Shown: positions 25,243 to 35,432, counted from the first letter of the stretch. The stretch: 64,000 nucleotides of DNA from an uncultured Saprospiraceae bacterium (GCA_937995755.1 CALKJD010000034.1:1-64000); one strand, 5' to 3'. Program-made: numbers and translations. The notes: generated by a model from the letters alone, not told the origin.

Positions 25243-25998
25243 TTACTTTAAATTAATTACATTTTCAGTAGCTATCACGGATAGTTTTTTGAGCTTGTCT
25301 TCTTGGTATAGTTTGGGTAGATCAATGAGTGGTGTACCTACGTCAGCTTTATAGTTAATGTAATCCTGAAAGATGATACCATCCACATTGCGAGTATTAT
25401 ACGCAGCTCTGAATCTTACGCCGCCTTTTCCTACTGAGTAATTGTATGCCAGATAATCTATTCGATGCGTTGCTTTATTGAGCCAATAGAGATAAGTGTC
25501 ATCATGATCACTACCTCCGCCCACTTGATCAAACGTTATTTCTAGCACTTCATATGTTTTATTTTTAATTGTAGAAGTTCCTTTATAAGATTTGTTGACT
25601 GCTGGATCTTTAAGCTTATAGGGCAATGTCGCAAAGTAGATAACTGAATTTATGCCGCCGCTATACTTTTCTTGGTCAGCTTCAGAAATATTTTGATCTA
25701 CATCGTTTACAAATCTTGTTAATCCATCATTATTAAGGATGTCGAAAGTTGTAGTACCATTTTTGTTTTTCAATGCTGTATAGCTATATTTTTTTCCTTC
25801 ATTGTGGAATGTATATATATCATCTCTGAATACAAATTGATAATTGGCGGTTTCGTATAGCTCTCCACCATGTGCTTTTATAGCTTGGTCAAGAAGATAC
25901 GTGGCTCTATCATTAGCACTTTTTGTATGACTGTTTTCTTTCGCAGTTTTGCAGGACACTATAGTTATTAGTATTATTAAGAAGGCTAAAATTTTCAT
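25243..25998 (-). CDS. DUF6503-like lipoprotein
   Basis: 251 residues; lipobox TIVSC gives Cys16 as the lipid anchor. The body (LLDQAIKAHGG, YQFVFRDDIYTFH, VGKGGVRFRAAYN, GIIFQDYINYKAD) matches the Bacteroidota lipoprotein group known as DUF6503, which resembles lipoprotein-carrier folds of the LolA/LppX kind. Function unproven. It is 14 bases downstream of the VOC gene on the same strand and probably in one operon. Confidence 0.78.
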   Translation of the reverse strand: MKILAFLIILITIVSCKTAKENSHTKSANDRATYLLDQAIKAHGGELYETANYQFVFRDDIYTFHNEGKKYSYTALKNKNGTTTFDILNNDGLTRFVNDVDQNISEADQEKYSGGINSVIYFATLPYKLKDPAVNKSYKGTSTIKNKTYEVLEITFDQVGGGSDHDDTYLYWLNKATHRIDYLAYNYSVGKGGVRFRAAYNTRNVDGIIFQDYINYKADVGTPLIDLPKLYQEDKLKKLSVIATENVINLK

Positions 25999-26012
25999 TT
26001 AAATATTTGAAT

Positions 26013-26639
26013 TTAGAGTTGTAGGGTACCATTAGGACATTGTATAATTATCTCAATGGAAGGTTTGGTAGATTTGTAAATTTTTATATCAATAGCCATT
26101 TGTATAAATAGGTTTTGAATTTCTTCAGGATTTGGATGGTTAAGTCGTAACTCCAACAGTTTGCATTGATGATCTAAGGAATCCGTAGGATGGTTTTTTG
26201 ATTTTGTCCAGTCCGTCACAAAGGGAACTACTTCTATCTCTGGAGATTCTAAGGGCATAGCAATTTGCCAAGTGAGAGTGTTACCATTGGTCATCTTACG
26301 TGATCCACCGCTCACTTTTCCCATATCTTTCTGATACTCTGATAGCAAGCGACTGTCAGTGTTTATATCTTCAGCTTTGATTGCCCATCTCGTTATTTTT
26401 GCAGTATCAACCAGATCGATACCCATCCATCTAGGTGAGTCTATAGTTGTATTGCTTTCATCTATGGCCAGAATCTCCAAGTAGATCTCATCGCCTAGAT
26501 AGATGAGTGCATTCTTTGTGCCTTGGCTGAGGTGTTGGCCTCCGACTACTGCTCGTACGCCTAGTTTGTTTTCGAGTAATTCTATGGCTTCACTAAGATT
26601 AGGAACACAGTATACAATATGATCTATTTTTTTGGACAT
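26013..26639 (-). CDS. VOC-superfamily (glyoxalase-like) protein
   Basis: 208 residues, cytoplasmic. The start KKIDHIVYCVPNLSEAIELLENKLG and the LGDEIYLEILAIDES strand are the hallmark of the glyoxalase-like domain of the vicinal-oxygen-chelate superfamily; the His in IDHIV and the Glu in YLEIL are possible metal ligands. Members include lyases, dioxygenases and resistance proteins, so the reaction is unknown. It leads an operon with the DUF6503 lipoprotein. Confidence 0.8.
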   Translation of the reverse strand: MSKKIDHIVYCVPNLSEAIELLENKLGVRAVVGGQHLSQGTKNALIYLGDEIYLEILAIDESNTTIDSPRWMGIDLVDTAKITRWAIKAEDINTDSRLLSEYQKDMGKVSGGSRKMTNGNTLTWQIAMPLESPEIEVVPFVTDWTKSKNHPTDSLDHQCKLLELRLNHPNPEEIQNLFIQMAIDIKIYKSTKPSIEIIIQCPNGTLQL

Positions 26640-26928
26640 AATTTAAATTTCATTTAAATCTTAATGAATATACATTTAAAGTTAACTCAATATAAAATAG
26701 GTATACAGATTCAACTGTCGCCATTACGCAGCTTAGTGCTAATTTTAATTTTGTTATAATATGTTTTTATTTTATACCGTTATCATTTCGTGGAATAAAA
26801 TTAATCGCGTCCTAGTCAATACTTATATAAAGGAGATGAATGGGAGGGGCTTCAGTCAATCATTTATTTAATATTCGCCTATAGCTATATCGTTACACTT
26901 TTCTTACTCATATCAAAACAGAAAATGT

Positions 26929-27420
26929 ATGTACCGATCTATGTTATTGTTCTTGCTGCCTATTGTGGTGGTTACATCTTGTCAAGAGGATATTGCTACT
27001 GAAGAGAGTGATCTAAGTAATGTCAATATTCCTTCTTCGTTAACTCCATATTTTGAAACTTTTAAAGAGAAGGCGTTGGAGTATAATATTGCAGTAGATT
27101 ATGAATCGGAGAATGTTACTGCTGAAATCAAATTGATTAATGAAGGTACAGTTGCTGGTTCATGTACGACTAATGGACATGATATAAAGCATATTGTAAT
27201 TGATCAATCATTTTGGAGCCAAGCCTCGCATCTTGTAAAGGAGATGGTAGTATTTCATGAGTTAGGACATTGTGTCTTGGGTAGAGGGCATAGAGAAGAT
27301 TCATTTTCTAATGGTATATGTCGTAGTATTATGCGCAGCGGATTGGGTGAATGCCGAGATGCATATATTGCAGAAAATAGAGACTATTTTATCGAAGAGC
27401 TATTTGTCGTAAGTGAATAA
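26929..27420 (+). CDS. Zincin-like lipoprotein, putative metallopeptidase
   Basis: 163 residues; lipobox VTSC (Cys18). The extended zinc motif HELGHCVLGRGH (His110, Glu111, His114, His120) plus a downstream SIMRSG Met-turn-like segment indicates a metzincin-like fold. Expected to act in the envelope or outer surface. It has only about 140 mature residues, smaller than most secreted metzincins, and no propeptide is obvious. Peptidase activity is inferred from the motif. Confidence 0.8.
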   Translation: MYRSMLLFLLPIVVVTSCQEDIATEESDLSNVNIPSSLTPYFETFKEKALEYNIAVDYESENVTAEIKLINEGTVAGSCTTNGHDIKHIVIDQSFWSQASHLVKEMVVFHELGHCVLGRGHREDSFSNGICRSIMRSGLGECRDAYIAENRDYFIEELFVVSE

Positions 27421-27427
27421 ATGAAAT

Positions 27428-28495
27428 CTAGTGTAATAATCTTTGAGCGATAGATGTAGCGTTGTAGACAGCACCTTCCATATATCCAGGATAGCTTGTT
27501 GAAGTTTCAGTTCCTCCAATTATAAGCTTCCCATTCATGTATGATTGTTGATACGCTTGATGTCCATTGTTTTGATGTGGAAGCACATGACTGTCATAAG
27601 AGGCAAATGTATATTCTTCGTTGCGCCATACTGTTTCTTCGTAACTTAGATACTCTGTGGCTTGATCACCAAAGTACTTTCGAAGTTGTGTCATGATCAT
27701 AGCAAGTCTTTCTTCGCGTGATATAGAATAATAGTTGCTGCTAAAAAATCCTTTGAGCGCATAGAAGGAGTCTTCATAGTTACTGTGATCGTACATCTCA
27801 CCTATAGGACCTACGTTACTCATTATAGTGCCGCTTAAGTGCTTAGCTCTCCAAAATGGTTTGGCATAGCTAAGGACTATTTTTATAGATTCTCCCATCC
27901 ATGTGTGAGTGGCATTAGTAAGTTGTACTATTTCTGCTGGAAGCGCTGGCGTAATGGTAATTGAACTTGTAAGTAGATTAGGCGGAAGGGTAGATACAAC
28001 CAGTTTAGTCTGTATGGTGTGATCGGTTGTGATTATATCAACTGCATCATTGGTTTCTGATAAAGATATTACTGGTTGATTTAATAGGATGTCATCTTGT
28101 GCAATGTAGCTTGCTAAAGTATGGATGATTTGCTGGCTGCCACCTTGTAACCGTTTGCTTGGGTCAGGGTTGGATGGTAGATTTGCCAAGAAATGAGGAC
28201 TAGTAGATATCGCTTCATATATGGCAGTGCTTCCTATCTTTTGGTCAAATGTTGAAAGGCCTAGTTCATGAAGTAAAGAGATTAATTTTGTATGTTGGCT
28301 TCCTAGCCAAGTAGCTCCCATCTCTACAGGTTGTTGTTTATCATAGCCTTTAGTAAATATTCTTCCACCTAATCTGCTTCTTGCTTCGACGATCTTGATA
28401 GACATTCCATTTTGTCTAAGTAGATAGGCTAGAGTCAGTCCTGTGAGTCCTGCGCCTATGATGACTAAGTCGGTAGTGATGTACTTTTGTTTCAT
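27428..28495 (-). CDS. FAD-dependent amine oxidase family protein
   Basis: 355 residues. The dinucleotide-binding motif IGAGLTGLTLAYLL with IKIVEARSRLGGRIFT at the N-terminus, the GATWLGSQHTK loop and the C-terminal GTETSTSYPGYMEGAVYN block are those of flavin monoamine oxidases. Shorter than the usual 430-500 residues, so parts of the substrate domain are reduced. No signal peptide. Substrate (amine, polyamine or a carotenoid-like compound) unknown. Convergent with the zincin gene, seven bases apart. Confidence 0.85.
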   Translation of the reverse strand: MKQKYITTDLVIIGAGLTGLTLAYLLRQNGMSIKIVEARSRLGGRIFTKGYDKQQPVEMGATWLGSQHTKLISLLHELGLSTFDQKIGSTAIYEAISTSPHFLANLPSNPDPSKRLQGGSQQIIHTLASYIAQDDILLNQPVISLSETNDAVDIITTDHTIQTKLVVSTLPPNLLTSSITITPALPAEIVQLTNATHTWMGESIKIVLSYAKPFWRAKHLSGTIMSNVGPIGEMYDHSNYEDSFYALKGFFSSNYYSISREERLAMIMTQLRKYFGDQATEYLSYEETVWRNEEYTFASYDSHVLPHQNNGHQAYQQSYMNGKLIIGGTETSTSYPGYMEGAVYNATSIAQRLLH

Positions 28496-28845
28496 TGATA
28501 CAAATATCTAATATTCAATGAGCTATAAATGGTAAATCAGGGACGAATGACTGGGAATGTATAAATCAACGATTTAGATGAAGCTGATTTTCTTGCGCTA
28601 TATAAGAGGAAATAGAACTCAATCAAGAAATTCTATTCAATTTATATGCCTATTATACCCAAATGCTATTTGATATCCTTCAGCAGACTAGTGCTTTTGG
28701 TGAGATGTGATATGTAATTGTTGAGCAATAAATGCGGTAAACCTAGTAGGTATCGAGAGCCTTAGAATTTTTTAATATTTCCCAAGCATACGCACTTCCA
28801 TAACCCTTAATTCGTCGTATGTTTGTGCACTTATTTATAATCCAT
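28496..28845. other. Divergent intergenic region
   Basis: About 350 bases between the amine oxidase and helicase genes. No repeat, RNA or clear promoter box recognised. Confidence 0.5.
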
Positions 28846-30408
28846 ATGGCAGATATATCAAACTCGGTTCAAGACAAAAGAAGTGATAAGGAGCTCTATA
28901 GTTACCAGAAAGGTGCTATAGATAGAATCTTTCAAGCTTTTGAAGAGGCTCCAGATGATTATCACTTATTATATCAGTTGCCGACCGGTGGTGGTAAGAC
29001 AGTGATATTCTCTGAGATTGTCCGTCAATACCTCAAGACACATAAGAAAAAAGTATTGGTGATGACTCACCGAGTAGAACTATGTAAGCAAACATCTAAT
29101 ATGCTTACAGAGTTTGGGGTTAAAAATAAGGTGGTTAATAGCACGGCAAATCTAGATGATCAAAATGATTTCATGTGTTTTGTGGCGATGGTGGAAACGC
29201 TCAACAATCGATTATTGGATGATGTGCTGGATGTCAGCGATGTTGGTCTTGTAATTATTGATGAAGCCCATTATAATTCGTTTACAAAAATTTTCAAGTT
29301 CTTTTCTAAATCATTTCTCTTGGGTGTAACGGCTACGCCACTTAGTTCGAATACTAAGTTGCCCATGAATGAGAACTACAATGAACTTATAGCAGGAGAG
29401 ACGATACAGTCTTTAATAGAAAATGATTTTTTAGCGAAGGCTAAGATGTATGCTTATAATGTAGGTTTGACGTCTCTTACTATTGGTGCTAATGGTGATT
29501 ATACAGTAAAGTCGTCTGAAGATCTGTATACTTCTACTGGTATGCTTACCAAGCTTATGCAAGCATATGATCAGAGATGTAAAGGCAAAAAGACACTTAT
29601 ATTTAATAATGGTATCAATACCTCATTATACGTATACGAGTCATTTAAGCAAGCTGGATTACCAGTGATGCACTTGGATAATACTGCTACTAAGAAGCAA
29701 CGTGCATATATATTAGATTGGTTTAAGCACACGCCTGGAGCTATTTTGAGTTCCGTAAGTATCTTGACCACTGGGTTTGATGAACCTACAGTCGAGTGTA
29801 TTATTCTTAATAGGGCTACTAAGTCATTGACTTTGTACTATCAAATGATAGGTCGTGGATCTCGTATCCTCAATAATAAAAGTGAGTTTACCGTAATAGA
29901 TTTAGGTAACAACTTTCTTCGATTTGGTCCTTGGGGGGCAGATCTAGACTGGCAGAAAATATTTAGAAATCCTGATGGGTTTTTAGAAAATCTACTTGAA
30001 GATGAAGAGATTGAAAGTTTCTTTAAGTATGAGATGCCTGATAAGCTTAGGGCTAAATTTGTCAAGACAGAAGATGAAAATTTGTATTTTGATGTGAAAG
30101 AAGCTTATGTAAGAGCATTAAGAGCGGACCAACCATCAAAAGTGGTTTTGGATGAATCAATGAAACAACACACACAGATAATAATCCAAAACAGTGAAGA
30201 TGTGTATGATGCATTAGAGCTGGTTGATTTGCTAAGTGAAGATATTGATTTTAGATTGAAGCAATACACAAAGTGCATAAGTAAGAGTACCTACAATTTT
30301 TTATCATGGTTGAAGAACGATTATAGAACAAATCTAAAATCTCACCTAAGGAAAAATTTCGCAACGATTTTTGAAGAGATTCATGGACATCCACCAGTGG
30401 AGGAGTAG
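28846..30408 (+). CDS. DEAD/DEAH-box helicase, RadD-like
   Basis: 520 residues from the ATG at 28846 (MADISNSVQDK); an ATG 27 bases upstream would add a short hydrophobic lead. Motif I PTGGGKTVIF, motif II IIDEAHY, motif III GVTATP and motif VI QMIGRGSRI are intact, with the two RecA domains in about 350 residues. The C-terminal 150 residues have no named domain. It resembles superfamily 2 enzymes such as RadD that act in double-strand break and fork repair; no defence genes lie beside it. Confidence 0.85.
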   Translation: MADISNSVQDKRSDKELYSYQKGAIDRIFQAFEEAPDDYHLLYQLPTGGGKTVIFSEIVRQYLKTHKKKVLVMTHRVELCKQTSNMLTEFGVKNKVVNSTANLDDQNDFMCFVAMVETLNNRLLDDVLDVSDVGLVIIDEAHYNSFTKIFKFFSKSFLLGVTATPLSSNTKLPMNENYNELIAGETIQSLIENDFLAKAKMYAYNVGLTSLTIGANGDYTVKSSEDLYTSTGMLTKLMQAYDQRCKGKKTLIFNNGINTSLYVYESFKQAGLPVMHLDNTATKKQRAYILDWFKHTPGAILSSVSILTTGFDEPTVECIILNRATKSLTLYYQMIGRGSRILNNKSEFTVIDLGNNFLRFGPWGADLDWQKIFRNPDGFLENLLEDEEIESFFKYEMPDKLRAKFVKTEDENLYFDVKEAYVRALRADQPSKVVLDESMKQHTQIIIQNSEDVYDALELVDLLSEDIDFRLKQYTKCISKSTYNFLSWLKNDYRTNLKSHLRKNFATIFEEIHGHPPVEE

Positions 30409-30606
30409 TGGTTGCGATCGTTAGAAGTTAACTATTCAAAGGGATCTCGTTTCTCTATTTCTTGAGATTTCGTAATGTTGATTATGTAGCATGCGTCTGC
30501 TATTGAGCTAATTAGGCTTCATTGTCATTTACTCTTTGTGTTTTACTATTTATACCATAGGGGCATCATGATATTAGTTAGGTATGCCTATTCGAATTAC
30601 TTAATT

Positions 30607-30614
30607 TAACTTTG
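30607..30614 (+). promoter_or_regulatory. Candidate -7 box (TAACTTTG) for the LytS kinase operon
   Basis: Exact TAnnTTTG, 34 bases before the GTG start at 30648. No clear TTTG 19 bases upstream. Confidence 0.4.
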
Positions 30615-30647
30615 TAATCGGATATCCTTAATGAATATAACTGACAC

Positions 30648-33600
30648 GTGAAGGTGAAGTATATACTTATTGCCTTTTTGCTAATTCTTAATACTACAGT
30701 ATGGGCTCAACTGTATTGTATTAACTACGATGTGAAAGACGGTCTACTTACCGAGAACATCACAGCTATTGGAGAAGATGCTAATGGCTATATGTACATC
30801 GGAACGGCTATGGGTTTGTCCTATTTTGATGGTGTCAGTTTTCAAAGTATTAGTGATAATGGGAGTGGCGACATACCTAATAATGTATTTGTCGAAGAGA
30901 TTCGCTTTGATTCTCTTGGTAACTTATGGATGTCTACAGAACGTAGTGGCCTGTTTAGGTTAGAAGTGCAATCAAATAGCTGGATTAAATTTTCAGTAGA
31001 TGCGAAGCTAGATCGTCAAATTCCAGATAACACCATTTGGGATATAGAAGTAATAGATGGTAAGGTGGTCATAGCTTGCGAAAACAATGGTGTATCCATG
31101 ATTGATATCATTACTCTAGAGATATCTAAGTATGATAGTTTTCAAAGTACAACTATAGTCGATATAAATGTTGAGAATGATGGAGATATTTTACTGGCGA
31201 CTAAGGCTTCACTTTATTGTATAGAGAGTTTCATTGATGCAGGACGTATAGACACCTTATATAATTCTGATTGGCTAATTGATTTTGTGAGTGCTTATTC
31301 ACTCTCTGATGGTACTACATATCTTATCTCTTATACAAGAGGGGTTTTTCAAGTCAAGGATGGAGCATTGATAGAAGTAATACAACCTGATGGAATAGAC
31401 TCATGGAGATTTGATTTTATAGCAGAGTATAATGGCAAGCAATGGCTGACGCTTAAAAATACAGGAATAGCAAGCATAGCTATCCATGATCATAAATGGC
31501 AGGTATATGAATCGCATCCTTATAACAAAAACACCTTGCTCAAAGGGAAGTACAATGTAGGATTTAAAGACAGTAGAAGTATTTTGTGGATAGGAACTTC
31601 GAAAGGGCTAACGAGTATAGTTCCTGAGTTACAAGTATTTAGGAATATTGATAACGAAGTGCCTACAAATGAATTTATGTTGGAGGCTTACTATGATAAA
31701 AGTAGGAGTCAATATGTAATGCTTTATGCTTCAGAAAAGAATAAGGTGAAATTTTTTGATGAGCAATTTGAGGAGACGGTCGCTTACAATCATACGCCTG
31801 ATTTAGATTATATTCAGAGTTTATGGAATTTGATTCCTTACGAGGGAAATTACTTTTGCTTAGGATTTGATATCATGCAAATTGATGGAGTAACTGGTGA
31901 AGTTTCTAAAGCGAAGTTTGCTAGATTGCCTAATGTGATAAAGCCAAGAGGAATTATGCTTGATGAAAGTAATAATTTATGGATAGTGCATGATGGAGAT
32001 CAAGTTGTGAAGTATTCATTGGAACGTGATGAAATTGTTGTGGAGTTGTCATTGCCTAATTTGGGTGACGGTACTGACTATAGAGTTCGAAACATCAATG
32101 ACTGTGGGAAATATATTTCCATTGCGGCGTCAGATGTTTTTTTATTGTTGGATAAAGAGACTTATCAGACCTATGTTTATGATGTAGACCTTAGTAGCAG
32201 GGGTATCTCCAAAATAGATAAGCATCCGGATAAGAGAGGAAGTGTCATAAAGGTGCTCAACTATGATAATAGCTATTTCATTTGCTCAAGAGATGAAGGT
32301 GTATATAAAGCTAGTTATTCTCTAGAAGATAATGAATTTACAGTTTCATCTAGTCTGTCACCATCTGAATTGTATGGTCCTGTAGATTTGAAAATGGATG
32401 ATCAAAGCGATATCTGGATAGCGACAGATAATGGTCTTGTATTGACTGATCAACAGCTCAAAATAAAAAAGAGGATCAACTCTCAAAATGGGCTTCCCTA
32501 TACCAAATTGAGCCAAGGTCTATCCATTACTAATGGAAAAATTATTCTTAATAATGGAAATGGAATTACGGTAGCGAACATTAATCTACTTAAGCAAAAT
32601 AATACGTTGTGGCCTGTAGATATAAAGAATGTATTGGCTAATGGTGAGTCTTTAGATCTTCAAGATAAAGAAGTAGAATTGGCTTATAATCGTAATGCTA
32701 TTCAGGTAAATGTGGCTATGCCTTTTTATGGAAACCGATTTAATTATAAGTATTCTTATAGGTTATTACCCATGACTTCAAATTGGAATGAGGTAAAAGT
32801 ATCGCAGAGTGAATTTAGATTTGATAACTTGCAATCAGGGGAATATGTATTCGAAATAAAATCTAAACTAGGTGACTCTGAAAGTGAAGTTAGTCGGTTT
32901 TCATTCATTGTGAATCCACCATTTTGGAAAGCATGGTGGTTTTTACTTTTATTTTCTTTGCTTTTATTTTTTGTTGTCGTGTGGGCTTATAAGGCAAGAG
33001 TAAGGAATAAAGTGAATCAAGAGAAAGTTAAGACGAAATTAGCAGAGTTGCAAAATGAAGCGATTAGAGCCCAATTGAATCCTCACTTTATATTTAATGC
33101 TTTAAATAGTATTAGGAGTCTTATATTGATGGATAGGAAAGAGGGTAGTCTAGACTATCTCGGAAAATTTAGTACACTAGTGAGAGAAGTATTGTCGATC
33201 TCTAAAGAGGAAATTATATCACTGAGTCGCGAATTGAAATTTAACGAAAACTATGTGAATATAGAACAGTTGAGATTTAGTCAGTCATTGAATTATGAAG
33301 TGATAGTATTGGATGAAATAGATGTCAACGAAGTGAAAGTGCCACCGATGATTATGCAGCCTTTTATAGAAAACGCTATATGGCATGGTTTGCTAGGTAA
33401 AGAGGAGGATGCAAATTTGACAGTCATTATTAAGAAGGAATCGGAGTCTCTTATAATAAGTATAGATGACAATGGAGAGGGAAGAAAGAAGAAAGAGAAG
33501 AAAGTACAGAGTTCGTATAAGACGAAAAAATCTTATGGAGAATTATTAAGTAAGCAACGTCTGCAGTCAATGGGAAAGGGTGCAGAAATAAAGATAGTAG

Positions 33601-33665
33601 ATAAGGTGAGTAAGGGACTTGCCTCTGGAACCACAGTGATAATTAAACTTCCGTTTCGATTATGA
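30648..33665 (+). CDS. Propeller sensor histidine kinase, LytS/His_kinase type
   Basis: 1005 residues, GTG start giving signal peptide VKVKYILIAFLLILNTTVWAQ. Residues about 25-650 are two-component propeller repeats (ENITAIGEDANGYMYIGTAM, LWMSTERSGLFRL), then a YYY-type domain (FNYKYSYRLLPMTSNWNEV), one membrane helix (about 765-785) and a LytS-type kinase (NPHFIFNALNSIRSLI with the phospho-His, N-box ENAIWHGLL, DDNGEG). The periplasmic part likely senses a ligand, often a glycan in Bacteroidota. It overlaps the response regulator gene by four bases. Confidence 0.93.
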   Translation: MKVKYILIAFLLILNTTVWAQLYCINYDVKDGLLTENITAIGEDANGYMYIGTAMGLSYFDGVSFQSISDNGSGDIPNNVFVEEIRFDSLGNLWMSTERSGLFRLEVQSNSWIKFSVDAKLDRQIPDNTIWDIEVIDGKVVIACENNGVSMIDIITLEISKYDSFQSTTIVDINVENDGDILLATKASLYCIESFIDAGRIDTLYNSDWLIDFVSAYSLSDGTTYLISYTRGVFQVKDGALIEVIQPDGIDSWRFDFIAEYNGKQWLTLKNTGIASIAIHDHKWQVYESHPYNKNTLLKGKYNVGFKDSRSILWIGTSKGLTSIVPELQVFRNIDNEVPTNEFMLEAYYDKSRSQYVMLYASEKNKVKFFDEQFEETVAYNHTPDLDYIQSLWNLIPYEGNYFCLGFDIMQIDGVTGEVSKAKFARLPNVIKPRGIMLDESNNLWIVHDGDQVVKYSLERDEIVVELSLPNLGDGTDYRVRNINDCGKYISIAASDVFLLLDKETYQTYVYDVDLSSRGISKIDKHPDKRGSVIKVLNYDNSYFICSRDEGVYKASYSLEDNEFTVSSSLSPSELYGPVDLKMDDQSDIWIATDNGLVLTDQQLKIKKRINSQNGLPYTKLSQGLSITNGKIILNNGNGITVANINLLKQNNTLWPVDIKNVLANGESLDLQDKEVELAYNRNAIQVNVAMPFYGNRFNYKYSYRLLPMTSNWNEVKVSQSEFRFDNLQSGEYVFEIKSKLGDSESEVSRFSFIVNPPFWKAWWFLLLFSLLLFFVVVWAYKARVRNKVNQEKVKTKLAELQNEAIRAQLNPHFIFNALNSIRSLILMDRKEGSLDYLGKFSTLVREVLSISKEEIISLSRELKFNENYVNIEQLRFSQSLNYEVIVLDEIDVNEVKVPPMIMQPFIENAIWHGLLGKEEDANLTVIIKKESESLIISIDDNGEGRKKKEKKVQSSYKTKKSYGELLSKQRLQSMGKGAEIKIVDKVSKGLASGTTVIIKLPFRL

Positions 33666-34408
33666 AAAAGACGATTAGAGCTATACTTATAGATGATGAA
33701 CCACTATGTACAGCTGGATTGGAAATAGACTTGAGTGAAGTCGGTTCTATGATTGAAGTAGTCGCTATATGCAATCATCCGCTTAAAGCGATAAAGCAGA
33801 TTCAGCTATTAAAGCCTGATCTTATATTTCTTGATATTGAGATGCCAGGTATGAATGGCTTTGAGTTATTGGCAACCTTGGAAGAGATAGATTTTAAAGT
33901 GGTGTTTGTAACCGCCTATGATGAATATGCTATACAAGCCTTCCGCAATCATGCTATAGATTACATCATGAAACCTGTGGATAGAGACATTCTTAAATTA
34001 GCAGTCGATAAGGTGATGGCATCCTTTGAAGAAACGGATTATAATATTAAAATAGAAAACCTTTTAAAAGCCTTGCATGGTGGCCATCGTGTAAAGAAGC
34101 TTTCGGTACCTATTGCGGATGGATATGATCTCATTCCTGTAGATGACATTTTGTACTGTAAGTCTCAGGGTAATTATACTGAAATATTTTGTCACAACAG
34201 TTCGAAACTATATAGTCGTGTACTTAAGCAAATAGAAGCTTCACTAGTAGGACATAATTTTCAGAGAGTACATGCAAGTTATTTGGTCAATCTAGACAAA
34301 GTAAAAAGTATCCATAGAAATGACGGCGGCTACTTGATTATGGAAAACGACTTTCGTATCAATATGAGTAGGACCAAGAAAGGTGATGTTTTCGATATGT
34401 TGAAGTAG
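33662..34408 (+). CDS. LytTR-family response regulator
   Basis: 248 residues. Receiver domain (residues 5-120) with the phospho-acceptor Asp in LIFLDIEMPGMNG and the VTAYDEYAIQAF switch region, followed by a LytTR DNA-binding domain (residues about 145-245, PVDDILYCKSQGNYTEIFC, RVHASYLVNLDKV). The ATGA overlap with the kinase gene indicates translational coupling and a cognate pair. Targets unknown; LytTR proteins usually bind direct repeats upstream of a few genes. Confidence 0.94.
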   Translation: MKKTIRAILIDDEPLCTAGLEIDLSEVGSMIEVVAICNHPLKAIKQIQLLKPDLIFLDIEMPGMNGFELLATLEEIDFKVVFVTAYDEYAIQAFRNHAIDYIMKPVDRDILKLAVDKVMASFEETDYNIKIENLLKALHGGHRVKKLSVPIADGYDLIPVDDILYCKSQGNYTEIFCHNSSKLYSRVLKQIEASLVGHNFQRVHASYLVNLDKVKSIHRNDGGYLIMENDFRINMSRTKKGDVFDMLK

Positions 34409-34493
34409 TCTATAAATTTTTGATGGTTTATGAGAGATGTAAAATAGACAAGCTAAAAGGAAAATTGCTAATGATTTTCATATACTCCTTGGC

Positions 34494-34501
34494 TATATTT
34501 G
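34494..34501 (+). promoter_or_regulatory. Candidate -7 box (TATATTTG)
   Basis: Exact TAnnTTTG, 21 bases before the ATG at 34523. The -33 element is not clear. Confidence 0.35.
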
Positions 34502-34522
34502 CATCATAATAAAAAAATAGAG

Positions 34523-35137
34523 ATGACGACTCAAGCCAATACAACAATAAACTATAGGGATTATTTTGATAAAGCAATAAGTTATGAAGCCTACCTCAAT
34601 AACTTTCAAGCAGAGATAGGAATAGGTGATAAGAGCAAGTTTGCAGAGTACTTACCTCAAAATTGGTCAAGGCAATCTCGATTGGACCGTAAGTTTAAGC
34701 TACGTGAAGATCTTCAGAATGCTATAGATAATATGAAGAAACCAATTCACTGGTTGGTGATTACTGAGCATTGGTGTGGTGATGCTTCTCAAATCAACCC
34801 TATTATCAATAAGGTCGCAGTAGCTAGTCAAGGGAAAATCGATTTAAGATTTATATATAGAGACGAAAATGAATCACTTATAGATGCACATCTAACTGAT
34901 GGTCGTAGTAGATCTATTCCTATATTAATTCAATTGGACGAAAATTATAACTTGATAAGTAGCTATGGTCCTAGACCGGCAGTAGCTCAGGATTTAGTAA
35001 AGTCTTTACTTGCAGGAGGTAGCGCTTATAGTATTCCATTGCATACTTGGTACGCTAAGGATAAGCAACAAAGTATACAGCAGGATTTGACCATGTTAAT
35101 CGCAGCCCTTGCGTTGGAGAGTAATGACCTAGATTAA
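34523..35137 (+). CDS. Thioredoxin-like protein with a single active-site Cys
   Basis: 204 residues from the ATG at 34523 (MTTQANTTINYRDYF). The thioredoxin-fold core reads VITEHWCGDASQINP, RFIYRDENESLID and RSIPILIQLDENYNL, matching the Bacillus YtpP/YneN-like thioredoxin_9 group. The second Cys of CxxC is Asp-Ala-Ser, so it is monothiol. Cytoplasmic, no signal peptide. Typical for this family; the partner is unknown. Confidence 0.82.
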   Translation: MTTQANTTINYRDYFDKAISYEAYLNNFQAEIGIGDKSKFAEYLPQNWSRQSRLDRKFKLREDLQNAIDNMKKPIHWLVITEHWCGDASQINPIINKVAVASQGKIDLRFIYRDENESLIDAHLTDGRSRSIPILIQLDENYNLISSYGPRPAVAQDLVKSLLAGGSAYSIPLHTWYAKDKQQSIQQDLTMLIAALALESNDLD

Positions 35138-35139
35138 CG

Positions 35140-35286
35140 TTAGGTTAAGTATAATTTTGAGGTCGACTGAATAGAATCCGCAATCTTTTTATCCAGATCT
35201 AAGAAGGATTTCGATAGTTCCCAAAGCAATAAATTCTGTTTAATAGCCAACTCATTCAGTTGGTTTCTATCCTTACTTTTACTCAT
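35140..35286 (-). CDS. Candidate 48-residue protein
   Basis: An open frame running from ATG at 35286 to TAA at 35140, just two bases beyond the convergent stop of the thioredoxin-like gene. The product starts MSKSKDRNQLNELAIKQN and continues as an amphipathic helix (LLLWELSKSFLDLDKKI). It reads as a plausible regulatory or partner peptide and fills an otherwise empty gap, but no homologue is known to me and the frame could be chance. Confidence 0.4.
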   Translation of the reverse strand: MSKSKDRNQLNELAIKQNLLLWELSKSFLDLDKKIADSIQSTSKLYLT

Positions 35287-35387
35287 ATCTCATAGTTCGT
35301 TAAGAGGCGAAGGGCATTGTTTGCGCAATACGTTTCTAGTTATTGTTTATAGAAAGCTAAGTTCTCTTATTGCCTATAATGATAATA

Positions 35388-35401
35388 CACCCAAGTGGGT
35401 G
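35388..35401. promoter_or_regulatory. Palindrome CACCCA-AG-TGGGTG
   Basis: 6-bp arms, 32 bases past the stop of the TPR kinase gene. A perfect 14-bp relative lies upstream of the same gene at 37633. Confidence 0.4.
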
Positions 35402-35432
35402 AAACTCAAGTGACAGTTTGGTGAATCATAAT

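Noticed and set aside
34423..34509. 28-codon frame before the thioredoxin-like gene
   Set aside because: It overlaps the candidate promoter box and has no conserved feature.
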